Positions 9,503-18,492 of a stretch of DNA of 64,000 nt are shown here, one piece after another. The DNA is from Mucilaginibacter paludis DSM 18603 (GTDB taxonomy: Bacteria; Bacteroidota; Bacteroidia; Sphingobacteriales; Sphingobacteriaceae). The DNA lies in NCBI RefSeq assembly GCF_000166195.2, contig NZ_CM001403.1, positions 2,560,432-2,624,431 on the forward strand. Direction: 5' to 3'. The translations under genes were made by a program, and so were the position numbers. How positions within the stretch are numbered: the first letter of the stretch is position 1; the number at the start of each line of letters is the position of its first letter. The notes beneath the pieces were generated by a model. The model saw nothing but the letters and a program-made list of their open reading frames with translations, made no database searches and had not been told where the DNA came from.

Positions 9503-9760
9503 GTTCGTAGACTCTGTCTACGAACCCATATGCCGGTAGTCTCTGACTACCGGTTAAAACCTTTTCATAGGATCGAATGATGTACATACGGTTTAGAACA
9601 GGCAATCAAAATGCTTACCTTAATTCTCAAATATGTGATCATCGGCATGATGAAACTGAATTGGCTCGAAAGAATATGTAGAACGGAGAACAAACCTAAA
9701 GTCATTTAGCCGGTAGTCAGAGACTACCGGCATACAGGTTCGTAGACAGAGTCTACGAAC
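9503..9760. repeat. 258-bp element with 55-bp nested-palindromic terminal inverted repeats
   Basis: The arms 9503-9557 and 9706-9760 are inverted copies differing at only a few positions. Each arm contains two palindromes of its own: GTTCGTAGAC / GTCTACGAAC around TCT, and CCGGTAGTC / GACTACCGG around TCT. The 148-bp interior shows no open frame. Outside the right arm, two further degenerate copies of TCTACGAACA follow at about 9768-9802. The element fills the gap between the TolC-like gene and the DUF4249 gene, which converge here, and could be a non-autonomous mobile element or a strong bidirectional hairpin. Confidence 0.75.
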
Positions 9761-9821
9761 AACTGGTGTCTACGAACAGCTCCGTGGGTCTACGAACAAT
9801 TGGTGTTTGAGTGGGGCTTTC

Positions 9822-10622
9822 TTATGGCTTTACAACCAAAGTTAAGGTTTGCGTAGTATGCGCGCTAAAGTAGCCCAGTGTTTCCGGTGTGATATTACTG
9901 GGTGGGTCAGTAGGTGTAACGCCGCCGCCCGGGCCGTTAGGCTGTTGCTGCATCAGTGTATACCAGTAGGTGTATATGTTTTTATCGATGCACTGCATTT
10001 CAACCTGCACGGTATCACCCGGATAAATATCAATATCAGTTTGCCTTAAATCAGTATGGGCATATTTGCCATCATTAAAATTATCATTATAAGCAAAAAC
10101 GCTCTTTACCTGCACGCCGTTTACATACATTACAAACCGGTACTGGTTAACTACGCCAAGTGGGTCCTGGTAATGTACCGTGATCTGTTTGCGATTTTTA
10201 CTGCTGTTGATAACGGTATTTTTCGAGGTGATGGAATCTAAAGTGATTAAGGCAGGCATGGTTGATGCAGCCGTATAGGTTTTACCACCTGTTAAAATAT
10301 TCAGGGTGTAAACATTGCCAGCTATACCGGCCAGCTGACTTACCGAATATGTTCCGGCAGGAGCTTCGGTTAAAGTGTATTTATTCCCGGTGTTGTCGCT
10401 AATAGTAACCGTGGCACCCGATACTGCCGGATAAGTATTGGTATTATCGAACGATACGTTCTGGCTCAACTTAACCGTTTGGGTACCCTTAATGTTGGTA
10501 ATATTGCCTTCTACCACTAACCTGCCGGTATCGTTGCCTAATTTCAGGTCGATCACCCGGTTGCACGAGGTTGCAAGCAGCGTGCCCAATAAAAAGACGA
10601 TATATAATTTTGATAATTTCAT
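9822..10622 (-). CDS. DUF4249 family lipoprotein
   Basis: Start set at ATG 10622; a TTG at 10637 would overlap the upstream gene. It encodes a lipoprotein signal peptide ending LLATSC (lipobox Cys about residue 20). The sequence then follows the DUF4249 pattern: LVVEGNITN, VKLSQNVSF, VSGATVTISDNTGNKYTL and GTYSVSQLAGIAGNVYTLNI, which are Ig-like strands, ending in a C-terminal region with the tyrosine-rich YTYWYTLM. Proteins of this family are usually encoded next to an outer-membrane TonB receptor and are thought to sit with it at the surface. The receptor gene ends 11 bp upstream, so co-translation is likely. Molecular function unknown. Confidence 0.85.
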   Translation of the reverse strand: MKLSKLYIVFLLGTLLATSCNRVIDLKLGNDTGRLVVEGNITNIKGTQTVKLSQNVSFDNTNTYPAVSGATVTISDNTGNKYTLTEAPAGTYSVSQLAGIAGNVYTLNILTGGKTYTAASTMPALITLDSITSKNTVINSSKNRKQITVHYQDPLGVVNQYRFVMYVNGVQVKSVFAYNDNFNDGKYAHTDLRQTDIDIYPGDTVQVEMQCIDKNIYTYWYTLMQQQPNGPGGGVTPTDPPSNITPETLGYFSAHTTQTLTLVVKP

Positions 10623-10633
10623 GTTCAATTGAT

Positions 10634-12961
10634 TCAATTAAATTTAAAGTTCCAGGTAACAGAAGGGATGGCTGTGCCAAAAATACTGGTTTCAACCGCT
10701 TCGGTAGTATTAGGCACTGTTTTGCTATCGCGGAAGGTGATGATGTACGGATTATGGTAGCCATACACATTGTAGATACCGAATGTCCAGCTGGAATGAT
10801 AGCTTTTGTGTTCCTTTCCTTCAAGCGTAGCACCCAGATCCAAACGGTTGGTTGCAGGCTGGCGATAACCGTTCCGTTCCGAATACGAGAAGGTGGTTAA
10901 GCCGCCGATGTTATACTTGCCTGTTGGATAAGTTACGGCGTTACCGGTTCCATAAATAAACGAGCCGGAAAACGTCCACCGTTTGTTAAGCTGGTAGATG
11001 CCCACTACCGAGAGGTCGTGCGTACGATCTTGCCGGGCAGGGTAATAGCTGCCGTTATTAATGGCGGCAAACTTTCTTTCCGTTCTGGATAAGGTGTATC
11101 CTACCCATCCGTTAAAGCGTCCGTATTTCTTCTTTAAAAATAATTCCAGTCCGTATGCCCTGCCAGAGCCAAAGGTTAACTGCGACTCCACATCCTGGTT
11201 GGCAATCAACTGGGCACCGTCTTTATAGTCAATTTGATTTTGCAGCCATTTGTAATAAACCTCTGCCGAAAATTCGTAGGTATTTTCGCTAAAGTTTCTG
11301 AAGTAACCGGTGGATACCTGGTCGGCTATCTCAGGCTTGATATTATTGCTGCTCATTACATACAAATCAGTAGGGCTACTACTGGTGGAGTTGCTCAACA
11401 GGTGAATATTCTGCGTATTGCGATTATAAGAAGCTTTGATGGAATTCTCCTCGTTCAGGGTATAACTGGCAGAAAAACGGGGCTCCAGGTTAAAGTAATT
11501 CTTCACTATTGAGCCGGAGCCGTAGGTGTTTGAGGTTAAGGTATTACCGGCAGCATCATAAGTTTTAAAAGTGCCGGGGCCTAATAAAAACATCCCGCTT
11601 AAACGCAATCCGTAAAGTACAGTAAACTGATCGCTGAGCTTCCACTCGTCGCTCAGATAAGCGGCATTTTCATAACCGAAACGCCGCTCTACGCTCCTGC
11701 TGTTAAAGCTTGATGTCTGGCTGGTTGTAATATCGCCTGGAGCAATGGTGTGGTGCAATACATTGATGCCGAATTTAAGCGCGTGGCCACCCCCTACTGC
11801 ATATTGAAGATCCTCCTTCAGGTTAACATCCGTAATTTGCGATGTGGCTTTAAAGTTATTATCGCTGCTAAAGCTCTGTACCACGTAGTTGTAATTGCTA
11901 AACACGATTGATGTATTGGAGAACAGGCGATCATTAAACAAATGGTTAAACCTGACGGTGCCGGTTGAGTTTCCCCAGTTGGTGCCGAAGGTATTTTTTA
12001 AAGCCAAAACATCCTTCCCGAAGTATCCCGACAGGTAAATAGCATTCCGGTCGTTAAAGTGATAGTTGGCTTTGGCGTTGAGATCGTAAAAATAGAGCGT
12101 ACTCCCTTTGATGGCCGAATCGGAAGAGGCCTTTAAAAAGAAATCGATATAAGTACGGCGCGCGCTCACCATAAATGAGCCTTTATCTTTCACCAACGGG
12201 CCTTCTACCTTAATGCGCGAAGAGATGAGGCCAAGGCCACCCTGAACGGTAAATTTTTGATTGTTGCCATCGTTCATCTTGATGTCCAGAACGGATGATA
12301 AACGCCCTCCGTACTCGGCCGGCATGCCGCCTTTATACAGGCTCACATCCTTAATAGCATCGGAGTTGAAGGTAGAAAAGAAACCGAACAAATGCGAGGC
12401 ATTGTACACTGTAGCTTCATCCAGCTGAATCAGGTTTTGATCGGAAGCACCACCGCGTACATAAAAACCGGTATTACCTTCGCCAGCCGATTTAACGCCG
12501 GGTAACAGCGAAATGGTTTTTAAAATATCCTTCTCCCCCATCAACACCGGCACATTATTAATCTGGGCCATATTCAGTTTTTCAACGCCCATTTGCGGCG
12601 ACCGTACCTGATCATTATTAGGCTTGTTGGTACTGATCACCACTTCTTTCAAATCACTTTTATAGGATATGGCGATGTTTAAAACCTGATTCTGGTGGAC
12701 GGAGATCTGGCGGCTCAGGGTTTCGTAACCGATGTAGGTTACAATTAGGGTATAATCGCCAGCGGGGGCCGAGAAAGAGTAAAACCCATAGTTGTTGGTG
12801 GCAGTAGCTGATGCTGGCACATCCTTAATCCTGACGGTGGCCCCGATCAATTGTTCGCCGGTTTCCTTATCGCGAATGGTGCCGCTGATGGTGTATTTTT
12901 TTTGACCAAAGCCGGTTAGTGCTGAAATTAAAAACAAAAAGAGAAGTAAGAATTTATACAT
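10634..12961 (-). CDS. TonB-dependent receptor with carboxypeptidase-like N-terminal domain
   Basis: The 775-residue product has a signal peptide MYKFLLLFLFLISALTGFG and a CarboxypepD_reg-like beta-sandwich (about 22-105, SGTIRDKETGEQLIGATVRI). A plug domain follows (about 115-225, with VLMGEKDILKTISLLPGV and GFYVRGGASDQNLIQLDEATVY) and then a 22-strand barrel ending in aromatic VTWNFKFN. This is the short SusC-related/FecA-like class that accompanies DUF4249 lipoproteins, not the 1000-residue SusC of polysaccharide loci. It transports an unknown ligand across the outer membrane using TonB energy. A TAnnTTTG element lies 45-52 bp upstream of the start. Confidence 0.92.
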   Translation of the reverse strand: MYKFLLLFLFLISALTGFGQKKYTISGTIRDKETGEQLIGATVRIKDVPASATATNNYGFYSFSAPAGDYTLIVTYIGYETLSRQISVHQNQVLNIAISYKSDLKEVVISTNKPNNDQVRSPQMGVEKLNMAQINNVPVLMGEKDILKTISLLPGVKSAGEGNTGFYVRGGASDQNLIQLDEATVYNASHLFGFFSTFNSDAIKDVSLYKGGMPAEYGGRLSSVLDIKMNDGNNQKFTVQGGLGLISSRIKVEGPLVKDKGSFMVSARRTYIDFFLKASSDSAIKGSTLYFYDLNAKANYHFNDRNAIYLSGYFGKDVLALKNTFGTNWGNSTGTVRFNHLFNDRLFSNTSIVFSNYNYVVQSFSSDNNFKATSQITDVNLKEDLQYAVGGGHALKFGINVLHHTIAPGDITTSQTSSFNSRSVERRFGYENAAYLSDEWKLSDQFTVLYGLRLSGMFLLGPGTFKTYDAAGNTLTSNTYGSGSIVKNYFNLEPRFSASYTLNEENSIKASYNRNTQNIHLLSNSTSSSPTDLYVMSSNNIKPEIADQVSTGYFRNFSENTYEFSAEVYYKWLQNQIDYKDGAQLIANQDVESQLTFGSGRAYGLELFLKKKYGRFNGWVGYTLSRTERKFAAINNGSYYPARQDRTHDLSVVGIYQLNKRWTFSGSFIYGTGNAVTYPTGKYNIGGLTTFSYSERNGYRQPATNRLDLGATLEGKEHKSYHSSWTFGIYNVYGYHNPYIITFRDSKTVPNTTEAVETSIFGTAIPSVTWNFKFN

Positions 12962-13005
12962 GTATAAGTTTTATTTTGCGTTGATATGGAATTGGGCAGT
13001 TTGTG

Positions 13006-13013
13006 CAAACATA
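13006..13013 (-). promoter_or_regulatory. Putative Bacteroidota -7 element (TATGTTTG) for the TonB receptor gene
   Basis: The minus strand reads TATGTTTG, matching the TAnnTTTG consensus of the Bacteroidota primary sigma factor, 45 bp before the start codon. A -33 TTTG at the expected distance is not evident. Confidence 0.4.
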
Positions 13014-13130
13014 TTAAATACCGGGGGTATATTTTGTTAATAACAGTTAATTAATGAGTTAAGATTGTTTGTAGCGAAGCAACTAAATTCACACCATGAA
13101 ACACAAACACAATGTGAATAACTAACAGCC

Positions 13131-13233
13131 CTGCGATGATGAGCGGGCCTATGCTGTAAATTAAGCAAACTGGCATTCAAAGCACGTTGATGACCTTGCG
13201 CGCGCAAAAGATTTCTCCTACCGTCGAAATGAC
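13131..13233. repeat. Partial copy of dispersed repeat family B
   Basis: This stretch resembles the right half of the 260-bp repeat that follows it (GAGCGGGCC, then ATGCTGTAAATTA, then GCGCGCAAAAGATTTCTCC and GTCGAAATGAC). The left half is missing. Confidence 0.6.
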
Positions 13234-13260
13234 ATTTTTTTGCACCTCGCAGACTGTTAG

Positions 13261-13520
13261 GTGCAGAAAAAGCGGGCAAAGGCCCCGACTGCACGCCGGG
13301 CCGGGAGCTGGCCTCGCGGGTGGAAGGATCGGGCAGTCTTGACTTTTTGGTTCTTTTTTGTCAAGAAAAAGGAACAAAGCCCTTCCCGCGGCGACTGAGC
13401 GGGCCGATGCTTTAAATCGAGAATACTGTATATTAGAGCAAAATAAGCGATTGACAATCAACGCCCCGATATGCTGCATACTCATCGCGCACAAAAGGTT
13501 CCTCCTCGCGTCAGGATGAC
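13261..13520. repeat. Dispersed 260-bp intergenic repeat, family B copy 1
   Basis: This matches 27234-27499 over its whole length: AAGCGGGCAAAGGCCCCGAC, GGAAGGATCGGGCAGTCTTG, GAGCGGGCCGATG, a TTGACAATCA block and a closing CGCGTCAGGATGAC. It contains the hairpin arms TCTTGAC / GTCAAGA around a T-rich loop. Open frames inside it differ between the copies and look non-coding. Its GC content is higher than that of the neighbouring intergenic DNA. Confidence 0.75.
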
Positions 13521-13609
13521 TAATGTAGAAAAATTAAGTATTGACAATCAATAACTTAACAGCGCACCATTATAAATTTCCAATGACGCTTTTTGGCCCC
13601 ACCCCTCAC

Positions 13610-14377
13610 TCAATACCTCCCCCCTTCAAGCCATTGCAAAAAATCAACAGCCTTGGTTTTACTAACCATAACGGTTTCAGGTGTTTCAATCACCAGCTTA
13701 ACAGCCAGTTTCCTCGAAAAAAAACGTTCCACATTGGCTACCGTATGCCGGTTAATCAAAAACTGCCGGTTGGCCCGGTAAAACAATTGCGGGTCGATAG
13801 TTTTTTCCAGTTCGTCCATACTATGGGTGATAAAGTATTTTTGATGCTGAATGGTGCATACCTGTACTATGGTACTTTCCAGCCAAAAATAAACGATGTC
13901 TTTCACCTGCACCGGAATTATCTTTTCGCGCTGATTAACCAGTAGCACCTGTTTATAGGGCTGCTTAACCTGGCTGAGTAATCGCTCCATCCCTTGTGTG
14001 CCACCTTCGGCCTTAAAGGCCTGCTGAAGCGTGCTTAGCTTTTGAAAAGCCTTTTCCACTTTCGCCTTGTTAATGGGCTTGAGCAGGTAACTGATGGCAT
14101 TGGTATCAAAGGCACTCATCAGGTATTCGTCAAACGCGGTACAAAAAATAATGGGGCAGTTGATTTTTACTTTTTCGTAGATCTCAAAGCTTAGCCCGTC
14201 GGCCAGTTGAATATCCGAGAAAATAAGATCGGGTTGTGGGTTATGGTTTAACCACGCGATGGTTTGCTCTATCGACTCAAGTGTGGCCACGATGTTTGCA
14301 CCAGGCTCAACAGCCGAAATAATTCCGGATAGCTCCCGCGCCGAAATGGCTTCATCTTCTATAACTAACACATTCAT
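13610..14377 (-). CDS. LytTR-family response regulator
   Basis: The 255-residue product has an N-terminal receiver domain (1-120) with acidic pair E7/D8, phosphoacceptor D55 in DLIFSDIQL, T84-region FCTAF and the conserved K in LLKPI. A C-terminal LytTR DNA-binding domain (about 150-250, with KDIVYFWLESTIVQV and FYRANRQFLINRHTVANVERF) follows. The start overlaps the kinase stop by four bases (ATGA), so the two are translationally coupled. It is the last gene of a six-gene unit that also encodes an efflux complex. The usual role is phosphorylation-dependent control of the adjacent transporter genes, which is inferred here. Confidence 0.93.
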   Translation of the reverse strand: MNVLVIEDEAISARELSGIISAVEPGANIVATLESIEQTIAWLNHNPQPDLIFSDIQLADGLSFEIYEKVKINCPIIFCTAFDEYLMSAFDTNAISYLLKPINKAKVEKAFQKLSTLQQAFKAEGGTQGMERLLSQVKQPYKQVLLVNQREKIIPVQVKDIVYFWLESTIVQVCTIQHQKYFITHSMDELEKTIDPQLFYRANRQFLINRHTVANVERFFSRKLAVKLVIETPETVMVSKTKAVDFLQWLEGGRY

Positions 14378-15387
14378 TGTACCAAAGGCAATGCCACTTT
14401 AAATTGATCGTCCTTATTCTCTATGGTGATATCCCTGTTAAACAGGAGCTGGTAACGTTGCGAAATATTGTTTAAACCGATGCCTGATGATGGCTCGACC
14501 GAGCTTTTAGGCTGATGGTTATTCACCACCATCAACTGGCCATCAGCCGTGCAGATATGGATCTTTAAGGGTTTGTAAGCCGCGGTGATGTTATGCTTAA
14601 TGGCATTTTCAATGAGCAGCTGCAAGGTTAGCGGAGGTATTTTAGCGCGGAGGGCGGTATCACCCACATCAACAACAACCTCAATGGCTTTGTTAAGCCG
14701 CGTTTTAATAATGTACAGGTATGATTCGCAAAAAGCAAGTTCGTCTTTCAGACTAACCCAATCGCTTTTTTGGTGGCTCAGCAAATACCGGTATACGTTG
14801 GCCATCTCGTCAACATAATCTTTTACATTTTGCTCATGGGTGAGGGAAGCTAAGGTGTTAAAGGTATTGAATAAAAAATGCGGGCTCAGCTGCTCTTTTA
14901 ATGACGATAAATTGGCTTGCAGGTGCGCTTGCTTTAAATGCTCCAGTTCCAGCTGGCTTTGTTCCTTCTCTTTCATCTGGTGCAGGTGAAATACCAGGAA
15001 AGCATTGAGCCAGTTAAGCAGCGCCCCCCTGAAAACAATCAGCAATATACGCTTATGGCTATCTACCTGCACAATCTCGTTCACCACAAAGCCCGGGCCG
15101 CGGATAATGTAGTTTAAATGATCGTACAGATACGCAAACAAGGCGCCCAAAATAATGCTGGTTAAATAAAAGAGCCATTTATAATGCCTTGTTTTTTTTA
15201 GCCGCGCATTGTTGGCCAGCATGTTATTGCCTATCCAGCAAAGAAGCGAAAACGAAAAATAATAATAAAAAAGAAAAAGGTATTGCCAAACATTGGCCGA
15301 CTCGAACTTGATTAGCCATAACAACAGAGCCACTACCGAAATGAGTAATGATATGGGGATGCCTACCTGCAGGTTATACTTTTTCAC
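14374..15387 (-). CDS. LytS-type sensor histidine kinase
   Basis: The 337-residue product has four predicted membrane helices in the first 135 residues, a coiled-coil linker (LHQMKEKEQSQLELEHLKQAH) and a His_kinase domain (PF06580 type). The phosphoacceptor is H170 in LKEQLSPHFLFNTFNTLASL. A degenerate HATPase follows with the N box IENAIKHN and the G box SGIGLNNISQRY. The short loops between helices leave little extracytoplasmic sensor, so membrane-embedded sensing is likely. It lies 72 bp downstream of the ABC ATPase gene and overlaps the regulator gene. Confidence 0.93.
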   Translation of the reverse strand: MKKYNLQVGIPISLLISVVALLLWLIKFESANVWQYLFLFYYYFSFSLLCWIGNNMLANNARLKKTRHYKWLFYLTSIILGALFAYLYDHLNYIIRGPGFVVNEIVQVDSHKRILLIVFRGALLNWLNAFLVFHLHQMKEKEQSQLELEHLKQAHLQANLSSLKEQLSPHFLFNTFNTLASLTHEQNVKDYVDEMANVYRYLLSHQKSDWVSLKDELAFCESYLYIIKTRLNKAIEVVVDVGDTALRAKIPPLTLQLLIENAIKHNITAAYKPLKIHICTADGQLMVVNNHQPKSSVEPSSGIGLNNISQRYQLLFNRDITIENKDDQFKVALPLVQ

Positions 15388-15459
15388 CGGGTAAATATAA
15401 ACGATAATTGCTGAAGCCTTTTAAAAATCACAGTCGCGTAAAACCATATCAATTCGTAA

Positions 15460-16137
15460 TTAAATAATCCGGCCGTCGCTCATGTCAATCACCCGGTCGC
15501 TGTTTTTGGCAAAGTCCTCATCGTGCGTTACCGCTATAATGGTTTGCCCCTGCTCGCGGGTGAGCTCTTTAAATATATCGAACACAATCCGGGTGTTTTT
15601 TGAATCCAGGTTGCCGGTTGGCTCATCACCCATAATGATCGACGGATCGTTAATCAACGCGCGGGCAATGGCTACCCTTTGCTGCTGCCCGCCGGATAAT
15701 TTGCTGGCCATTTTAAGCGCCTGGTCTTCCAATCCCAATAGTTTTAAATTTTGGTATGCCTTTTCTTCAATCTCCTGCTTGCTTTTTCTGTTCAGTTTTA
15801 AGGCAGGCAGCATCACGTTATCCAGCACCTTAAAATCAGTTAACAGGTAATGGAACTGGAATACAAAGCCGATATGCTCATTACGGAACGCCGCCAGCTG
15901 GTTTTGCGTGCGCCCGGTTAAGGTTTCTCCGTTAATGGCCAGGCTACCCTCGTAACTGGTATCCATGGTTGACAGTACGTAGAGCAAGGTAGATTTTCCC
16001 GATCCTGATTTGCCGGTGAGCGCTAAAAACTCGCCTTTTTTTACTTCGAAGCTAATATCTTTCAACACCTGGAATTTTTCAGGCTCGTAAAAATATTTAA
16101 CGATATGTTCTGCTTTTAATGCTATTTGCTTTTCCAT
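15460..16137 (-). CDS. ABC transporter ATP-binding protein (MacB/LolD type)
   Basis: Start placed at ATG 16137 (MEKQIALKAEHIVKYFYEPE). A longer frame begins inside the permease gene and lacks family similarity, whereas a good AGGGGAT ribosome-binding site precedes this ATG. The 225-residue protein has Walker A GKSGSGKST, Q-loop VFQFHYL, signature LSGGQQQRVAIARAL, Walker B IIMGDEPTGNL and the switch His in AVTHDEDFA. It energises the FtsX permease encoded two bases upstream. Confidence 0.94.
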   Translation of the reverse strand: MEKQIALKAEHIVKYFYEPEKFQVLKDISFEVKKGEFLALTGKSGSGKSTLLYVLSTMDTSYEGSLAINGETLTGRTQNQLAAFRNEHIGFVFQFHYLLTDFKVLDNVMLPALKLNRKSKQEIEEKAYQNLKLLGLEDQALKMASKLSGGQQQRVAIARALINDPSIIMGDEPTGNLDSKNTRIVFDIFKELTREQGQTIIAVTHDEDFAKNSDRVIDMSDGRII

Positions 16138-16138
16138 T

Positions 16139-17380
16139 TTATCCCCTGATAATTTCAACCGGATCAATTTTTGATGCCTTGCGGGCCGGCAGGTAGCCGG
16201 CAATAAGTGTGGTGATGAGCCCGAATATAAAGGCCATCAGATAGTCTTTGATATGATACGTCATGGGCAGGGTATTTAAGCCCGCGATTTTAAAAGGGAT
16301 ATGATTTACAATTTTGGCAATAATGAAGCCCAGGATCATCCCTACCAGGCCACCCAACACGCCTATAACTACGGCCTGGGTTAAAAATATTTGAGTTACA
16401 TCGCTGCCCGAAAATCCCATGGCTTTTAAAATCGCTATCTCTTTGATCTTTTCGTTGATGGTCATGTTCATGATGTTGTAGATGCCGAACCCCGCCACCA
16501 ATAAAATAGTGAGCGAAACCGCCATCGCGATGATATTACGCAATTTAGACCCGGCCTCCAGCTGCTGGTTCGACGTTTGCCAGCTCTCCACCTTATAGGG
16601 CACCACCGGCGCTATCCGGCTCACCAGCGGCCCTGTTTCCTCATAGTTTTGTACGTTGATCTGTAAGTCGGTTACGTACTCCTGGTTCTCGGCCAGCAAT
16701 TGCCTTGCCGCCGATATATTGATATAGCCCTTTGATTTATCTACCTGCTTCACATTGGTTTGAAAAAGTCCTATCAGTTTATAATTATGGCTCACGCCGT
16801 CTGATGTCAGGATATTGATGTTATCGTCGAGGTTTACACTCAGCTCCTTCGCCAGGTCTGCACCCAGGATAATGCCATCAGGGCGGTACTTTAAATTATC
16901 CCAGCGGCCTACCGTCATGTAGCTTGAAATATTGAACAGTTTATTTTCGTTTTCCACATCAACGCCGGACAGGGTGCCGTTAAGCTTGTTGCCGCCGTTC
17001 CTGAAAAAAATATTGATGTTAACCTGCGGTGTGATGCCTGTTACTTCGGGCTGTTTGCGTACAAGCGATACTATAGCCGCTGTGTTTTTAATGCCGGTAA
17101 CATATTGTATTACCTTGGCATCCCTGATGTTGGCCAGGGTGTTTGCCGGGTACACTTTTTTCACCAGGTTGCTATTATCCGCAGGGCCGTCGTTATAAAT
17201 ATGCACGTGGGCCAGTGAGGTAAATGCCAGTACGGTTTGCGTATCGTTAACGCCCGACATAAAGCTATTCATGAAGATGTACATGGATATACCAAACGTT
17301 ACCCCCAGCAAAGCCACCATAGTTTGCTTAACCTTTGATGTTAAATGTACCTGCGCAATTTTAAAATTAGTTGCTCCCAT
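16139..17380 (-). CDS. FtsX-fold ABC permease of a MacAB-like efflux system
   Basis: At 413 aa it has the classic single-FtsX layout: N-terminal helix (about 20-45), a periplasmic MacB_PCD domain (about 46-280) and three C-terminal helices (about 285-405). The coupling helix reads EKIKEIAILKAMGFSG and the end is ARKASKIDPVEIIRG. This is the conventional MacB/LolC topology, in contrast to the doubled permeases at the left of the window. It is encoded 2 bp after the adaptor gene and just before the ATPase gene. Confidence 0.93.
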   Translation of the reverse strand: MGATNFKIAQVHLTSKVKQTMVALLGVTFGISMYIFMNSFMSGVNDTQTVLAFTSLAHVHIYNDGPADNSNLVKKVYPANTLANIRDAKVIQYVTGIKNTAAIVSLVRKQPEVTGITPQVNINIFFRNGGNKLNGTLSGVDVENENKLFNISSYMTVGRWDNLKYRPDGIILGADLAKELSVNLDDNINILTSDGVSHNYKLIGLFQTNVKQVDKSKGYINISAARQLLAENQEYVTDLQINVQNYEETGPLVSRIAPVVPYKVESWQTSNQQLEAGSKLRNIIAMAVSLTILLVAGFGIYNIMNMTINEKIKEIAILKAMGFSGSDVTQIFLTQAVVIGVLGGLVGMILGFIIAKIVNHIPFKIAGLNTLPMTYHIKDYLMAFIFGLITTLIAGYLPARKASKIDPVEIIRG

Positions 17381-17382
17381 AA

Positions 17383-18468
17383 CTATTGCTGCTTAGGCAA
17401 GGTTAACACATCGCCCTCATTAAGGCCTGCGGTTATTTCGGTCCACTCCAGGGTGCGGATGCCTACGCTCACCTTGCGCTTTTGTTTGCCTATCATCACA
17501 TAATCATCATTAAACAAACTGTAAGAAGGAATCACCAGGGCATTTTTCTTTTCCCCGATGATGATGTTGGCCTGTAACTGGGTTCCGTTCAATACATTTT
17601 GCGGCGCCGCCTTAAAGGTTGCCTCGGCTATAAAGGATTGACTGGTACTGTTAAACGCCGGATAAATTTTGGTGATGCCGGCATCATAGGTTTTATCCTT
17701 ATCGCTATTCAGCGCTATTAATACCCGTTGCCCTAATTTAATGCGGCCAATATCATCTTCGGCAATATCCAGTTTCACAATAATATTACCCATGCCCAGC
17801 AGGGCAATGGCATCGCCTTTGCGCACATAATCGCCAACTTTTTTACTCACATTCATAACCACACCCGGCCCTGTGCTGCTCAGCGAGTAGTATTGATTAT
17901 TTTCATGCTGGATACGATACTGGGCTTCGGCATTGGCTACGCTTAAATTTAAGTTACGTTGTAGGTCGGCCAGGTTTTTCTGCAATACGTTGAGGCTGGA
18001 ACGCGAACTTTGATAATTAAGCCTGAAGTTCTCAAAATCGCTGGTTGATACGGCCTGCGTTTTAACCAAACGGGCGTAGCGCTGGTAATTGGCCGAATCA
18101 ACCAGCAGCTTTTGTTTGGCCTGGGCAATCTGGATCTTCAATTGCGTGATCTGCGGCGAGCCTTGCTGGGCATTGGCTTTGGCATAGTTTAAATTGGTAA
18201 CCGCGTTGGCCACCTGGGTTTGCTGTACCTCGTTAGATAAACGGAACAGCAATTGCCCGGCCTTAACGGTATCGCCTTCAGCCACATAAGCGGCCCTCAC
18301 AAAGCCTTCGGCATTGGCCATTATGGTATATTGATTGGTGTTTTCAATATGTCCGCTGCCAAAAACAGCATCCACAATATCTTTGCGCTGGGGCTTAATT
18401 TCATTCTTTTGCCCGCAGCCGGCCAGGGCCAATAACAAGGTTAAAAAAACAAGTTGATGATATTTCAT
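17383..18468 (-). CDS. HlyD/MacA-type periplasmic adaptor lipoprotein
   Basis: The 361-residue product begins MKYHQLVFLTLLLALAGC with lipobox LAGC. A biotinyl-lipoyl-like half (TIMANAEGFVRAAYVAEGDTV) is followed by a long alpha-helical hairpin (about 75-185, rich in Gln/Asn/Leu), the second lipoyl half (SSTGPGVVMNVSKKVGDYVRKG) and a beta-barrel/membrane-proximal domain. This order is that of MacA/HlyD membrane-fusion proteins. It bridges the FtsX permease and the TolC channel of the same operon. Confidence 0.92.
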   Translation of the reverse strand: MKYHQLVFLTLLLALAGCGQKNEIKPQRKDIVDAVFGSGHIENTNQYTIMANAEGFVRAAYVAEGDTVKAGQLLFRLSNEVQQTQVANAVTNLNYAKANAQQGSPQITQLKIQIAQAKQKLLVDSANYQRYARLVKTQAVSTSDFENFRLNYQSSRSSLNVLQKNLADLQRNLNLSVANAEAQYRIQHENNQYYSLSSTGPGVVMNVSKKVGDYVRKGDAIALLGMGNIIVKLDIAEDDIGRIKLGQRVLIALNSDKDKTYDAGITKIYPAFNSTSQSFIAEATFKAAPQNVLNGTQLQANIIIGEKKNALVIPSYSLFNDDYVMIGKQKRKVSVGIRTLEWTEITAGLNEGDVLTLPKQQ

Positions 18469-18492
18469 ATTCAGGGGTGCTAAAAAACTATA

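Noticed and set aside
13037..13494. Three overlapping minus-strand frames of 66-105 codons
   Set aside because: They lie in repeat family B; the second copy at 27.2 kb does not keep the same frame, so they are chance frames.
16137..16203. 22-residue N-terminal extension of the ABC ATPase
   Set aside because: It lies inside the upstream permease gene and has no family similarity; the ATG at 16137 has a good ribosome-binding site.
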